A stretch of 64,000 bases of DNA from Oreohelix idahoensis. Lineage: Eukaryota > Mollusca > Gastropoda > Stylommatophora > Oreohelicidae. The notes under the pieces are model-generated. The model was not told the origin of the DNA and made no database searches. It was given only the letters and a program-made list of their open reading frames with translations. Both the position numbers and the translations under genes were made by a program. The stretch is from the NCBI GenBank assembly GCA_024509875.1, contig JAMPIV010004905.1, forward strand, positions 537,501 to 601,500, in the 5' to 3' direction. How positions within the stretch are numbered: the first letter of the stretch is position 1; every line of letters starts with the position of its first letter. Shown here piece after piece: positions 1 through 12,314 of the stretch.

Positions 1-864
1 TGCGCTGAGGGCATTATTCTTACTGATAAGCGAATCACTACTCAACAATTGGCCTTACAGCTGTCAGTCAGCATTGGTAGTGTAAATGCAGTTATAAAAA
101 CTCTCGGATTTTCTAAGGTTTGCGCAAGATGGGTTCCTCGAAGTCTCACAAATGACCACCAATTGCAAAGGAAAGCAAGAAAGCAATTTCTTCTGAATTG
201 TTGGAGCGTTTCAATGCTGATGGAGAAAACTTTTTGGCTAAGATCGTTACAGGCGACGAAACCTGGGCACATCATTTTGAACCTGAGACAAAAAAGACAG
301 TCAATGGAGTGGCATCGTCCGCTATCACCAAGAAGAAAGAAATTCAAGACAATTCCTTCAGCTGGAAAGGTCATGATCACTGTCTTTTGGGACATTGAAG
401 GTGTTGATCTTGTGGACGTTATGCCAAGAGGAGAGACAATCAATTCGCAAGCTTACATTAGGACATTGAAAAAACTCAATCAACGTTTTCGCAGGGTTCG
501 GCCGCACAAGAATCCAGCAGACCTGCTTTTCTTTCACGACAATGCGCGCCCTCACACAAGTCTGGCAACACGGGAAGCAATCACCAAATTGGGTTGGACT
601 GTACTACCCCATCCACCCTATAGTCCCGATTTAGCACCCCCTGATTTTCATCTATTTGGTCCACTTAAAGATGCACTCCGTGGGACAAGGTTTGAAGATG
701 ATGAAGGAGTGATTCATGCAGCGAAGAAATGGCTACATGATCAAGACAAAATCTGGTACGGGCTAGGAATACATGCACTTGTTTCGCGCTGGCATAAAGC
801 CGTACATAATATACGATACTTACGTGAGGGAAGGATAGGTGTAACGGTGTGTTGTTTTACTTGA
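1..864 (+). pseudogene. mariner transposase, 5'-truncated and frameshifted
   Basis: This is a decayed mariner-family DNA transposase (cut-and-paste, TA target). Frame 1 is open from the first base and gives the end of a helix-turn-helix DNA-binding region. The catalytic domain then follows in pieces: GDETWAHHFEP holds the first Asp, HDNARPHTS the second, and YSPDLAPPDFHLF the third. I count 34 residues between the second and third Asp, which is the D34D spacing diagnostic of mariner. The frame shifts near 180-198 and back near 290 (an extra A in a run of A), so the protein is broken. The N-terminus and left terminal inverted repeat lie outside the window, and I could not find a right terminal repeat after 864. 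The family call is firm; activity is excluded by the frameshifts. Confidence 0.9.
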
Positions 865-984
865 AGTATGTATGTATATCGTTACATCGTTGTGGATGGG
901 TACCAACCTTTAGAGGTGAAGGAATTGGTCCTTCTGGGATGTAGCAAGATGTTGTAAGTATATGTTGTTGGTATCCCTCCTTAC

Positions 985-2110
985 GGTCCAGTAGTATTAA
1001 TGTACATATGCAACATTGTCCACATTACCTAGTACAGAGTACATCACTGACTCACGACGAGGAAAGTCATAAAGGTGTTGAACAGCTGGTGACGTTTTCT
1101 CAATATTTATTAACGACACAACGACGACATCGAAACGGCATAGTCATTGACAACACTTGTAGACATCACAGCATGTTAATGGAGAATAATGTAACTGTCG
1201 TCAATGCATTGTAAACGACTGTAAATGTATTCAGGTGTGGAAACCATCATCCTTTTCTATAACAGCCTATATATATATAAATGTAGGAGATTAAATCCCT
1301 TCTCCTTTTCTGACCTCCAGCAAGACAGACATGACTTCTGGAGTATCAAGTAATGTCCTCTAATTTCATTTAATAACAAAGGTATCGAACCTAAACTGAC
1401 GTGGAACCGCCGGAGCAGCAAAGTCCAACAAGTAGATACCTTTAGGACATGCATCAACCCGATGCATAACAACATGGTGATTCGTGAGTTGAAAAACTTC
1501 TCAGAACGTAGACTCTTTCCCGCCCAGGGGAAAGTTGGTAAATAGGCACAAAATGTCAATCATGAAAGTTAGCGACAATGATAATCAAGTAGAGCAATTA
1601 CCTTCTCTTCAGGAATAAATACACAACTCACTCGCCTCCAGGCGCTTTGAATCACAAAGGGGAATATCATCTGAGATGAACAAACACTATAGAGGACTTC
1701 CATTCCCCGAACAATATAATCATGACAGACGCTGAAAAGCGTCTAGCTCTCTCGACAAAATCTGTGACACTCCCGGGCGGAAGCTTGTTCAAAACCCACA
1801 CCCAAAAACCAGACATGCGCAGAAAAGCTCGATTCGAATACAATTGACACAACCCCGAAGCTATGGGCATATTCTAAGAACGACACTTAAAATCGAGCCT
1901 TATAAGGATAGGAAATAACTATCGACGCAGGTTGCCAAACGTTTCCAAGAAAAGTGGGCTTGTGCGCTCCAAAAATGGACACGACCCAAGATCGGTCAAA
2001 CAACAATACCGGCAACCTAAGGGCATAAGAACAGGTGACCACTTAAAGTAAAAAGTAACTTCAATTCCAAGAGTTATATACCTTGCATTATAAAAATTGA
2101 GTACACAGAT
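985..2110 (-). repeat. degenerate LTR-like repeat, copy 1 (E4 LTR family)
   Basis: This stretch has no gene but aligns in patches with 52110-54900. Shared blocks include the segment around 1110-1210 (matching about 52200-52320), ATGGTGATTCGTGAGTTG at about 1471, CAATTACCTTCTCTTC at about 1600, AGAGGACTTCC at about 1691 and ATCGAGCC at about 1892. The second copy abuts a purine tract and a TGTTG start (minus strand), so the repeat is probably the LTR of the E4-type element, here as a solo remnant. The ends are not sharply defined. No TSD was found. Confidence 0.55.
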
Positions 2111-2269
2111 ACCATAGCAAAATTCTTATGCGTAACAATAGGATTGTGAATACTGTTATGATTAGGTATTCTGTATGTTCTTTTTCTTTTATACAGTAAT
2201 TGGGTCAAGCCCAAAATCTACCAGCGGTTTTCAGTATATTTGAGAATAACCATAAGAAGAAACATTGTG

Positions 2270-2964
2270 TACTTTAATACGTGGGTTTCCCAGATAAACC
2301 TGTCTGGCATTGTGGTTGCCTCCAGAAAAGAGCCAGAGTACCCACCTAACTGACTTTATGACTAAATGGCGTCACTGTTCCTATCGAGCCAGATGATATT
2401 TCTTTCTTAAATCTCATGTACATTCAGCTCCTGTGGCGAAAAATTACTAACAGTAACATTTCCGACATTTGACCAAATTGTGGTGTGACAAAGAATTTTT
2501 ATATTGAGAGAAGTTACCAACCTGTCATTTCCTAAATATCCTAACGGGATCGTGGGCTCACCAGAGGGGGAAAGGATTACACCTATGGGTCTATTCTTTT
2601 ATTAATTCATTAACTTATGTGTATTTATATGTGATTGATATTCAAATTTATTGTTGTGGTGAAGTTCTTTATGTTAGTAAAATTTACATAAACTGTATTC
2701 AAGTGTGTCGGTCAGCTCGTCCCAAAATATCTATTTTCCATTGTTATAGTTTTCACGTCTGTGCGTCTAACTGTCGTCACTTATGTGTGTGTGTATGTGA
2801 GTGGTAGATATATATTAATATATATATTCTAGTAGACTGTCTGACTAATCTAGATCTGTTGTAGAGATAGGCTGACCGAGAGAAGCTTCTCGAGTTTCAG
2901 GGACAGACTCTATTACTTTCCACCATCTCACTCGTGAAAATATATTTCTTATATTATCTCCCAC
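2270..2964 (+). repeat. Large solo-LTR family, copy C, left part (split by gypsy insertion)
   Basis: This sequence is a diverged copy of the large LTR seen intact at 26899-29437. Matching blocks are CGTGGGTTT near 2281, the TCCTAACGGGATCGTGGGCT block near 2536, GGTCAGCTCGT near 2710, ACTGTCGTCAC near 2770, and the stretch 2870-2930. It stops exactly at CCCAC (2960-2964), where the gypsy element begins, and resumes at 12229. The left boundary is uncertain because similarity fades upstream of about 2270. Confidence 0.7.
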
Positions 2965-5236
2965 TGTAGTGAAATTGACAGAGATACAACGGTAAAATAC
3001 CTCCAAAGATAACATGTAAGGATAAAAACATAATGCGTAGGCTGCTGATAGTACATGATCGCCCAGACCGCGGGTCATCACCCTCCATAAAAATTGACTT
3101 GCTAGACAGGAGGGGAACGGCGGATAAAAAGGAAAAAAATATGACTGGAAAGATTGCGTGAGACTAGAAAGGCTAAGGAGACGCAATTGGGGGGGAAACG
3201 GAGAAAAGTCACGTTTCCCAAGTTGACATAAAGTAAGGAACTCGACAGAAGGGACCTTGGATATGTTACGCCACAGTCATTTATTGGTCGCTTTTGCGAT
3301 ACCAAGCCTTTGATTTGAATTCAGCGGCAGAACGCGGATGTTTGGAATATTACAAAAATTAAAAAGTAACTTTTTCGTAATATTAATGTTAGGAATATAA
3401 AAATTAGCTGGCCGGATGGCCCATTCTGAGCAGTGAACTAATATGTTCTTAATTTTACAGACGGATAGATAATATTGAAGATAATGACAAAAGACAGTGT
3501 TGTTCACATCAACGACAGACTGTATGGAATAAAAAGTGTCGCTATTTGCACAAAAAAACACGACCTCGAGACGCAGGTGTTCAAATCTACTTAGTAGGGA
3601 AGCGAAGGGACATTGGTGGGAGCTGTGTCTAAATATAACTTTTAACGACAAAATTTTGGAGGGGAGAGAAAGGTTGGTTCAAAAAATCAAGTACGTTTTG
3701 AAAAAAAACAAGTAGAGACGGACAGACTAACAGATAAACATCCATACTTGACTGAAGCATGACTGAAATGACTTTAGGGTAGGAAATTTGAATTTGAAAT
3801 AAACCTAGGCAGTGATTGGCCACAGACAATCATTTTATCGGCGCTCAGACGCGCAAGTGGGGCCATTCCTCAATAGTTGTTCGATGATAGACACAGTATT
3901 TTAAAGTGTGGTGATTTCCAAATGAAAGAAAGTGAAATAAGTTCAGGGACGCCATACTATAGCCAGCAGCTCAGCTGAGTTTTGCTAGCATTTCTGTGTT
4001 CTTTATTCATAATCTGGTAAGATTGAAATTATTGCTTTGTATATTTTGAATATTGTTTAATGTTCGAGTGATTTGATACTGCCATATCATAATCTAGCCT
4101 TACAAACAAGTAGGGATTTGCTCTAGACCCCCCGCCCAAGTCAGGGTCTAGGGACCAACAATATACATAAACTCCAGCAAGGGTTAGGAAAGACAGATCA
4201 AGTGTTGAGAATAATGAAACATATTACCTATCCACTTTTAGGGAAGGAAACTAATAAATATTTTTCAGAATCTATAGTCTGGGAGGACCTATCTGATGTA
4301 AAACCACCATGGTAAATGTGCTGTTTGGTCAGAGAGATCTGACCTGTCTGTATGATGTGGTTGTTGTGTCCGTGTTGTGTCCAGACGTGGGTAGAGAATA
4401 GAATTTTGACACATAGCCAATACTTTGATTGCAGAGCTGTGAGTTTCAGTTGTCAACAAGGCGGTGTCCATTCAGGTGGTGATTTTACTCGAGTGTATCT
4501 GTGCAGTACGTTGTGACAGAGACCACTATTATTGCCCGCCAGCACGGAGAGGTGGGACCACCAGATTTCAGCACCAGAGCTACATATGCAAGTTGAGTGA
4601 GCCTCTGGTCTGCTGGAAGTTCACCAACGCCTTTTAGTTACTAATACCCCATAAAATTCCTGTAATTTACTGGACACTGTGTAGTCAATATAGACAGGTG
4701 TGATGAGGCCACCCCAACAGCACAAGCATTAACTATCCTCCCAAGTAGATGACTACTAGAACATTTTAATAAAACTAACTAGTCTAGTACTTATATATGT
4801 ACACTCTTGCATTTATTATGTAACATTCCATGCATTTCTTTCATAATTTTTAAATCCTTTTAAAAAAAAAAAAAAAAAAAAGTTCTGGTCAACATAAAAC
4901 TTGATCCAGAACAAATAAATGTAATATAATTCTATCAAAAATTTTACACTCTTGAGTTAGTTCAGTGTATTATAATATTTGTTAAATATTATTAGTCTGC
5001 TTAAATATCTGTGGGTGTATCTATAACTATCACACCACATTACATATCATTACCCTAGACATTTTACATAGCTACATTCATTAAGAAAAAAAAAAATTGA
5101 GTGTGAGGTCGTAGTGGTAGCAAGAAAGGCCTTCTGACAATTCACAACTACATTTTATCTCAGGAGCCTTCACAGCTGGCCTCATACATTACATTTAGTA
5201 ATATCACCATCATACAATACCATCAAACCCACTACA
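2965..5236 (+). repeat. 5' LTR of the Gmr1-type gypsy element
   Basis: This 2272 bp direct repeat begins TGTAGTGAAATTG and ends AACCCACTACA. It is nearly identical to 9953-12223. Differences I could see are a G insertion near 3859, a G/T change near 4036, run-length changes in two poly-A tracts and a one-base indel near 4965. It contains no gene; short open frames on its minus strand recur in the other LTR only because the LTRs are identical. Confidence 0.95.
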
Positions 5237-5265
5237 TACATTGGGGTCTTGTCCAGGGATAATTA
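5237..5265 (+). promoter_or_regulatory. putative primer binding site of the gypsy element
   Basis: Just inside the 5' LTR the sequence runs TACA and then TTGGGGTCTTGTCCAGGGAT. The TGG-initial segment four to five bases from the LTR end is in the position of a tRNA primer site. I could not assign a tRNA species from memory. Confidence 0.45.
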
Positions 5266-5502
5266 GCCCAACAGTAATATTAGGATCTCCTGGTTGGAGA
5301 AATAAAATTAGGGAAAAAAATTGTGAAATTCCCTTTAAAATTAAAAGTGTCCCTGCAGATAAAAGTTGGTGAATCTTCACAGCCAGTGATAATTAATTAG
5401 TTAACTGGTTAGTTAGAATTAGTTAGACTATAGTCATAAGAAGTACTTAGTGTATTTACTGGTTAGAGATTTAGCTTGTATATTATTATATTGTCTGAAA
5501 AG

Positions 5503-6720
5503 TATGGCGGAGCTAGCAAAATTCCGATCAGCTGCTGTGCTGACCGCAAAGGAGATGGGAATGGATGGTCAAATTTTAATTCAATATGTAACGGCTGAAT
5601 GTGATAAATATATTGAAAGGGAAGATAGAAAGGTAGCTGAAGAGAAGAGGTTACAAATTGAGGCTGATAGAGAAATTAAGAGGCTGCAGATTGAGGCAGA
5701 AGAAAAAAGACAGCAAAGGGAGGCAGAAGAAAAACGACAGCAAAGGGAGGCAGAAGAAAAAAAGGTTGACTGCCGAAAGGGAGGCAGAAGATAGAAGGTT
5801 GCAAAGGGAGCACGAATTACGACTAAGGGAGCTGGAATTACAAGGCCCGGCTCCTGAAAATGGTGCCAGCCCTTTTTGCCTCAGATGCTACGCCCAGTCT
5901 GGGAGCCTCAAACTCAGCTATGGGGTTTCATTTAGACCATTTTGTTGAAAAAGACGATGACATAGAGGGGTACCTAGGACGTTTTGAGTTATTAGCTACT
6001 ACATATGGGTTAGAGAGAGAGAGGTGGAGTTTAAAGCTATCACAGGGATTGAGAGGTACTTCTTATGAAGTATTTGCCAAAATGAACAGGGAAGACCAAG
6101 ACAATTATGACATGTTAAAGCAGGCTTTGTTATTAAGGTACGAGAAGAATGGTGAATTTTATCGTAAGAAATTTAGAAATGCCAAACTGTTGTCTGGGGA
6201 GACATACCACCAATTCTCTGCTAGACTAGAAACCTATTTGGAGAAATGGACGGCTCTGGGGAAGACCCAAGATCTTAAAGAAATGATCATGATTGAGCAA
6301 TTGAGAGAGTCCATGGCTCCAGACATGAGAAAATTTCTCATGGAACAAGGTGCAGAGAAGTTGGGGGAAATTTTAAATGTTGCTGAGAGGTATCAGGCAG
6401 CTCAGGCAGAGGTAAGTGGTGCTAAAAAGAAGCACATAGACAATTTTAAAGCTCCACAGCAATTTAATAAATTTGATAATAGAGAGCAGGGAAATAAAGG
6501 TAGGACAAACTTTGAGCGGCCAAGAAATGACTATCGCGACAGAAACTCACAGTTCAATGACCAAAAGTTCAATGAAAGAAAACCGTTGAACCAAGGAAAA
6601 AGATGGTGTAAATGGTGCAAGAAGGATAACCATAACACCGAATTTTGTAGAAGGAAACCTTCAAACATTGCTGCAATGAAGTCGGGGACGCGAAGATTAA
6701 AGGTTAATCCTAATGGACAA
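5503..6720 (+). pseudogene. gag of the Gmr1-type gypsy element (frameshifted)
   Basis: This is the structural protein that packages the element RNA. It starts at ATG 5503 (MAELAKFRSAAVLTAKEMGM). A strongly charged coiled-coil stretch follows, rich in Glu/Arg repeats of the type EEKRQQREA. Around 5760 (run of A) and again near 5865 the frame shifts, after which one frame stays open to 8874. The middle segment (about 5930-6420) has the helical look of a retroelement capsid (GYLGRFELLATTYG, then YHQFSARLETYLEKW). It is followed by a basic Asn/Arg/Gln-rich region and a CCHC knuckle C-X2-C-X4-H-X4-C (CKWCKKDNHNTEFC) at about 6604-6650. Both frameshifts lie at or near low-complexity runs, so consensus or base-calling error is possible. 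Confidence 0.85.
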
Positions 6721-9700
6721 CAGGAACCTTATCACCCCCCAGTTTGTGAGGATGTTATTTGTAATGGGGTCACCATAAGGTGCCTTTATGATACAGGTTT
6801 GGATTATGATTCAGTTGTGAAGTCTAGCCTAGTGGACCCAAGTCAGTATACCACAGAAACAGTGGAAATACAAGGGGCGACTAAGGACATACCACTCATG
6901 ACACTTCCCATCGCAAGGATAACGGTGAAAACTCGCTATGTGGAAGGAGAAATCAGAGCAGCAGTGATAGATGAACCAATCTACCCTCTGATATTGGGGT
7001 GTAGATACGTCTTCTTGGGGAATCCCGAGAAACCTGTGATCATGGCGACAGTGCAGACCAGGTCACAGAAGAAGGAGGAAGAAGGTGAACCTATAAATGC
7101 TCATCCAGAGGAGATGAGGAAGGCGCAGGCTGAGGATAGGACACTCAAGCCCTGTTTTAAAAAATTGCCCAAATGCCACACACCTCCGAGCAAGGGGGAA
7201 TATTTCATGAAGAACAAACTCTTATACAGGAAGGCCGGAACTGGAACAAATGGTCACAACCAGCTGGTTCTTCCCACCTCATATAGAGATAAAGTGATGG
7301 AACTCGGGCATGCGATTCCCTTCAGTGGTCACATGGGGATCAGCGCCACAGGACAGCGTATAGCTTGTCATTACTTCTGGCCAGGGATAACGGAGGATAT
7401 AAAAAGATATGTCAAATCCTGCCCAGAATGTCAAAGGGTAGCTCCAAAGCACTGGACTGCTCCTGCAACTCTAGGGGAAATGCCCATAGTGGGAACACCT
7501 TTTGAGAGGGTTGCAGTGGATATTGTAGGACCTCTCACTCGGACCAAGAGGAGGAACAGTTACATCCTTACTCTGGTGGACACTTGTTCTATGTGGGGAG
7601 AGGCGGTAGCCCTGCCATCAATTGATTCAAAACATGTAGCAGAGGCACTACTTACAATATTTACCCGATTAGGATTCCCGCATCAAATCTTGACGGATAA
7701 TGGACCTCAGTTCAAGGGGAAACTAACGGAAGAAGTTTTTAAGCTATTTCAAGCCAGACACTTTCATTGTAGTCCGTACCATCCACAAGGGAACGGCCAG
7801 GTAGAGAGGTTCAACGGGACTCTCATTTCTATCCTGAGAAAGCTGGCACACGAAAAACCGGATCTGTGGGATCAATTCCTGCCCGCCGCATTGTTTGCGT
7901 ACCGGGAGGTACCACATAGTTCAACCGGGATGGCTCCCGCAACTCTGCTATTTGGGAGGCCAATAAAAGGTCCATTAGAAGCTCTATTAAGGACCTGGAC
8001 AGATGAGAAGGCGGAAGAGACTGTTACCTCATCGTATCAATACGTGAACGAACTGACCACTCGTTTGAAAGCTGGATGGAAACTGGCAAATGATAATTTG
8101 AAGCAAGCCAGGAAGAAACATGCAGCATATTTTAATAGGAAGGCAAAGGACAGGAAACTGGCAGTCGGAGAGAAGGTGCTGCTTCTACTACCCGGAAGCC
8201 AGAATAAATTACAAATTGGTTGGCAAGGTCCATATACGGTTCTAGAGAAAGTGTCTAGAACAAACTATAAAATTGACAAAAAGGGGAAGGAGAAAGTTTA
8301 TCATGTAAACCTGTTAAAGAAGTATCTGGACAGACCACTCCAGGAAAGCACCCCCTTATTGACCTTGGCTATTGCAACCCAGATGCAAAAAGAACCACTC
8401 ACCTCACATGAATACCCATTACATCCCTGTGAAACCGCAGCACAGGTAAAAGTCAGTAAGCACCTGACTAAAAACCAGAGGGAGAGAGTTCAACAAGATC
8501 TGGAGGAACATACAGATGTATTAACAGATAAACCAGGCCTTACAAATTTGCTACAGTATGACATGAAACTGGTAGACTCAAACCCAATCTGTATGAGAGC
8601 CTATTCTATTCCGTTCGCGAAGGAGAAGGCATTGAAGGAAGAAATAGAGTATTTGTTGAAGGAGGGGATTATTTCGCACAGTGAATCATCTTTTAGTTCT
8701 AGTGTCGTTTTGTTGAGAAAACCGTCTGGGGAACACAGACTGTGCATAGATTACAGGAAACTGAATGCTGTCACAGAAGGACAAGTGGATCCATTACCAG
8801 ACACAAAACAGTTATTTGCCAGACTGAACAAGGCAAAATACTTTTCAAAGGTGGATCTTAGTAAAGGCTATTAACAGATCCCAGTGAAGCCTGAAGTGAG
8901 ACCTTATTTGGCTTTTAGCACTTCGGATGGACATTATGAATTCAATATGCTACCATTCGGACTGAAAAATGCTCCGAGTGTGTTTTCAAGGATGATGCGC
9001 AAATTGTTGGATTCCCTGAATAACCCATGTATCACGAATTTCATGGATGATATTCTCGTCGCCACAGAGACATTTGAAGAACACATTGAAGCTCTGGAGA
9101 TGTTGTTTGATAGACTTCGGGAGGCGAACTTAACGGCTAGGCCAACAAAATGTTGTATTGGATGCAAAGAGTTGGAATTCTTGGGACACACTGTATATCA
9201 GGGTAATATGACCCCTGATCCTAAGAACTTGGAAAAAACTGCAGAGAGCACCTAGGCCGCAAACAAAAAAGGACGTGCGATCATTTGTGTCGTTATGCGG
9301 ATTTTATCAGAAATACATCAAGAATTTTAACGCCATTTGTGCTCCTCTGACTGATCTGACTCGCAAGGGACTTCCAGATAAAATTATTTGGACTGCACAA
9401 TGTGAACTAGCGTTCCAAGAGTTAAAGGAAAAACTCACTAGCAAGCCTATTCTCAAACTGCCTGATTTGACACAGGACTTTGTCTTAAGAACCGATGCAA
9501 GTAATGTAGGACTAGGAGGGGCTTTGTTGCAAAGATCATCTTCACCTGATGGGGAACTGAAACCAGTCGCTTATGCAAGCCGTAAATTGAATAAGGCGGA
9601 ACAAAGATACTCCACAAGCGAAAAAGAATGTTTAGCGTTAATCTGGGCAATAAAGAAGTTTCAAATTTATCTGTATGGTAGGACTTTTGTGGTGGAGACG

Positions 9701-9865
9701 GACCATCAGCCTCTCGTATTCTTATCTCAGGCTAAGCATGAAAACGCAAGATTGCTGAGGTGGTCTTTATTGCTTCAACCTTATCAGTTCAGTATCCAAT
9801 ATATCCCAGGCAAATTGAATGTCGGTGCAGATTTCCTCAGTCGGCACCCCTGTGATCAAAATTAG
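6721..9865 (+). pseudogene. pol of the Gmr1-type gypsy element: protease, integrase, RT, RNase H
   Basis: The protease has its active site in CLYDTGLDYD near 6790. Integrase follows, with an HHCC finger (histidines in GHAIPFSGHMG, cysteines in SCPECQ, about 7297-7434). The core has VAVDIVGPL, LTDNGPQF and PQGNGQVERFNG as D, D and E sites (about 7510-7810), and a GPY/F module (IGWQGPYTV) lies near 8220. Reverse transcriptase comes next: LCIDYRKLNAVT, SKVDLSKGY, LPFGLKNAPSVF and the catalytic FMDDILV near 9045. RNase H ends the protein, with RTDASNVGLGGALLQ, EKECLALIWA and VETDHQPL. The reading frame ends seven residues after LSRHP. A TAA interrupts RT at 8872, directly after SKGY, and a one-base shift lies in the A run near 9235. 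So the copy cannot make full Pol as read, though the defects are few. Confidence 0.9.
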
Positions 9866-9940
9866 AGTAGTGGCAGACGTGAGGAGTAATTTTACCTATG
9901 TGTATCGCTGGTTTTGGAACTTGCCATAGGCATGTTTTCA

Positions 9941-9952
9941 AGTGGGGAGATG
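9941..9952 (+). promoter_or_regulatory. polypurine tract of the gypsy element
   Basis: AGTGGGGAGATG lies directly before the 3' LTR start TGTAGTG at 9953. That is the expected position and composition for the plus-strand primer. Confidence 0.7.
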
Positions 9953-12223
9953 TGTAGTGAAATTGACAGAGATACAACGGTAAAATACCTCCAAAGATAA
10001 CATGTAAGGATAAAAACATAATGCGTAGGCTGCTGATAGTACATGATCGCCCAGACCGCGGGTCATCACCCTCCATAAAAATTGACTTGCTAGACAGGAG
10101 GGGAACGGCGGATAAAAAGGAAAAAAATATGACTGGAAAGATTGCGTGAGACTAGAAAGGCTAAGGAGACGCAATTGGGGGGGAAACGGAGAAAAGTCAC
10201 GTTTCCCAAGTTGACATAAAGTAAGGAACTCGACAGAAGGGACCTTGGATATGTTACGCCACAGTCATTTATTGGTCGCTTTTGCGATACCAAGCCTTTG
10301 ATTTGAATTCAGCGGCAGAACGCGGATGTTTGGAATATTACAAAAATTAAAAAGTAACTTTTTCGTAATATTAATGTTAGGAATATAAAAATTAGCTGGC
10401 CGGATGGCCCATTCTGAGCAGTGAACTAATATGTTCTTAATTTTACAGACGGATAGATAATATTGAAGATAATGACAAAAGACAGTGTTGTTCACATCAA
10501 CGACAGACTGTATGGAATAAAAAGTGTCGCTATTTGCACAAAAAAACACGACCTCGAGACGCAGGTGTTCAAATCTACTTAGTAGGGAAGCGAAGGGACA
10601 TTGGTGGGAGCTGTGTCTAAATATAACTTTTAACGACAAAATTTTGGAGGGGAGAGAAAGGTTGGTTCAAAAAATCAAGTACGTTTTGAAAAAAAACAAG
10701 TAGAGACGGACAGACTAACAGATAAACATCCATACTTGACTGAAGCATGACTGAAATGACTTTAGGGTAGGAAATTTGAATTTGAAATAAACCTAGGCAG
10801 TGATTGGCCACAGACAATCATTTTATCGGCGCTCAGACGCGCAAGTGGGGGCCATTCCTCAATAGTTGTTCGATGATAGACACAGTATTTTAAAGTGTGG
10901 TGATTTCCAAATGAAAGAAAGTGAAATAAGTTCAGGGACGCCATACTATAGCCAGCAGCTCAGCTGAGTTTTGCTAGCATTTCTGTGTTCTTTATTCATA
11001 ATCTGGTAAGATTGAAATTATTTCTTTGTATATTTTGAATATTGTTTAATGTTCGAGTGATTTGATACTGCCATATCATAATCTAGCCTTACAAACAAGT
11101 AGGGATTTGCTCTAGACCCCCCGCCCAAGTCAGGGTCTAGGGACCAACAATATACATAAACTCCAGCAAGGGTTAGGAAAGACAGATCAAGTGTTGAGAA
11201 TAATGAAACATATTACCTATCCACTTTTAGGGAAGGAAACTAATAAATATTTTTCAGAATCTATAGTCTGGGAGGACCTATCTGATGTAAAACCACCATG
11301 GTAAATGTGCTGTTTGGTCAGAGAGATCTGACCTGTCTGTATGATGTGGTTGTTGTGTCCGTGTTGTGTCCAGACGTGGGTAGAGAATAGAATTTTGACA
11401 CATAGCCAATACTTTGATTGCAGAGCTGTGAGTTTCAGTTGTCAACAAGGCGGTGTCCATTCAGGTGGTGATTTTACTCGAGTGTATCTGTGCAGTACGT
11501 TGTGACAGAGACCACTATTATTGCCCGCCAGCACGGAGAGGTGGGACCACCAGATTTCAGCACCAGAGCTACATATGCAAGTTGAGTGAGCCTCTGGTCT
11601 GCTGGAAGTTCACCAACGCCTTTTAGTTACTAATACCCCATAAAATTCCTGTAATTTACTGGACACTGTGTAGTCAATATAGACAGGTGTGATGAGGCCA
11701 CCCCAACAGCACAAGCATTAACTATCCTCCCAAGTAGATGACTACTAGAACATTTTAATAAAACTAACTAGTCTAGTACTTATATATGTACACTCTTGCA
11801 TTTATTATGTAACATTCCATGCATTTCTTTCATAATTTTTAAATCCTTTTTAAAAAAAAAAAAAAAAAAAAGTTCTGGTCAACATAAAACTTGATCCAGA
11901 ACAAATAAATGTAATATAATTCTATCAAAAATTTTACACTCTTGAGTTAGTCAGTGTATTATAATATTTGTTAAATATTATTAGTCTGCTTAAATATCTG
12001 TGGGTGTATCTATAACTATCACACCACATTACATATCATTACCCTAGACATTTTACATAGCTACATTCATTAAGAAAAAAAAATTGAGTGTGAGGTCGTA
12101 GTGGTAGCAAGAAAGGCCTTCTGACAATTCACAACTACATTTTATCTCAGGAGCCTTCACAGCTGGCCTCATACATTACATTTAGTAATATCACCATCAT
12201 ACAATACCATCAAACCCACTACA
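9953..12223 (+). repeat. 3' LTR of the Gmr1-type gypsy element
   Basis: This 2271 bp copy is nearly identical to 2965-5236. It ends CACTACA followed by the TSD CCCAC at 12224-12228. Confidence 0.95.
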
Positions 12224-12228
12224 CCCAC

Positions 12229-12304
12229 TGAGCTATCACCTTTTCTATTTCTATTCAGAAGGGTCCAACCTATGTCTTAATTCCCTTATCATAAATCTAC
12301 GACA
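12229..12304 (+). repeat. Large solo-LTR family, copy C, right end
   Basis: After the gypsy TSD the sequence resumes the interrupted repeat: TATCACC, CAGAAGGGTCCAACC, then GTCTTAATTC and the terminal CTACGACA. This is the same 3' end as at 29437 and, inverted, at 18432. It proves that the gypsy element was inserted into this LTR about 80 bp from its end. Confidence 0.8.
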
Positions 12305-12314
12305 CAAATTATTA

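Larger units (their letters stand above)
2965..12223 (+). mobile_element. Ty3/gypsy LTR retrotransposon with Gmr1-type pol order (PR-INT-RT-RH)
   Basis: This is a complete 9259 bp LTR retrotransposon. It has direct LTRs of 2272 and 2271 bp with TGTAGTG...CACTACA ends, and a 5 bp TSD CCCAC at 2960-2964 and 12224-12228. The order inside is gag coiled coil, CCHC knuckle, protease, integrase, GPY/F module, reverse transcriptase, RNase H. Ordinary Ty3/gypsy elements put integrase last. The order seen here is that of the Gmr1-like group, first described from cod and other deuterostomes. The LTRs differ at only about half a dozen positions, so the insertion is young, yet the coding region has three frameshifts and a stop. 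The element is inserted in an older solo LTR of another family. Confidence 0.93.

Noticed and set aside
1257..1559. 100-codon minus-strand frame
   Set aside because: It lies in a degenerate LTR-like repeat and is not preserved in the second copy near 54 kb.
3102..3829. Conserved small proteins on the minus strand, repeated at 10090-10817
   Set aside because: They are preserved only because they lie in the two nearly identical LTRs of one young element.
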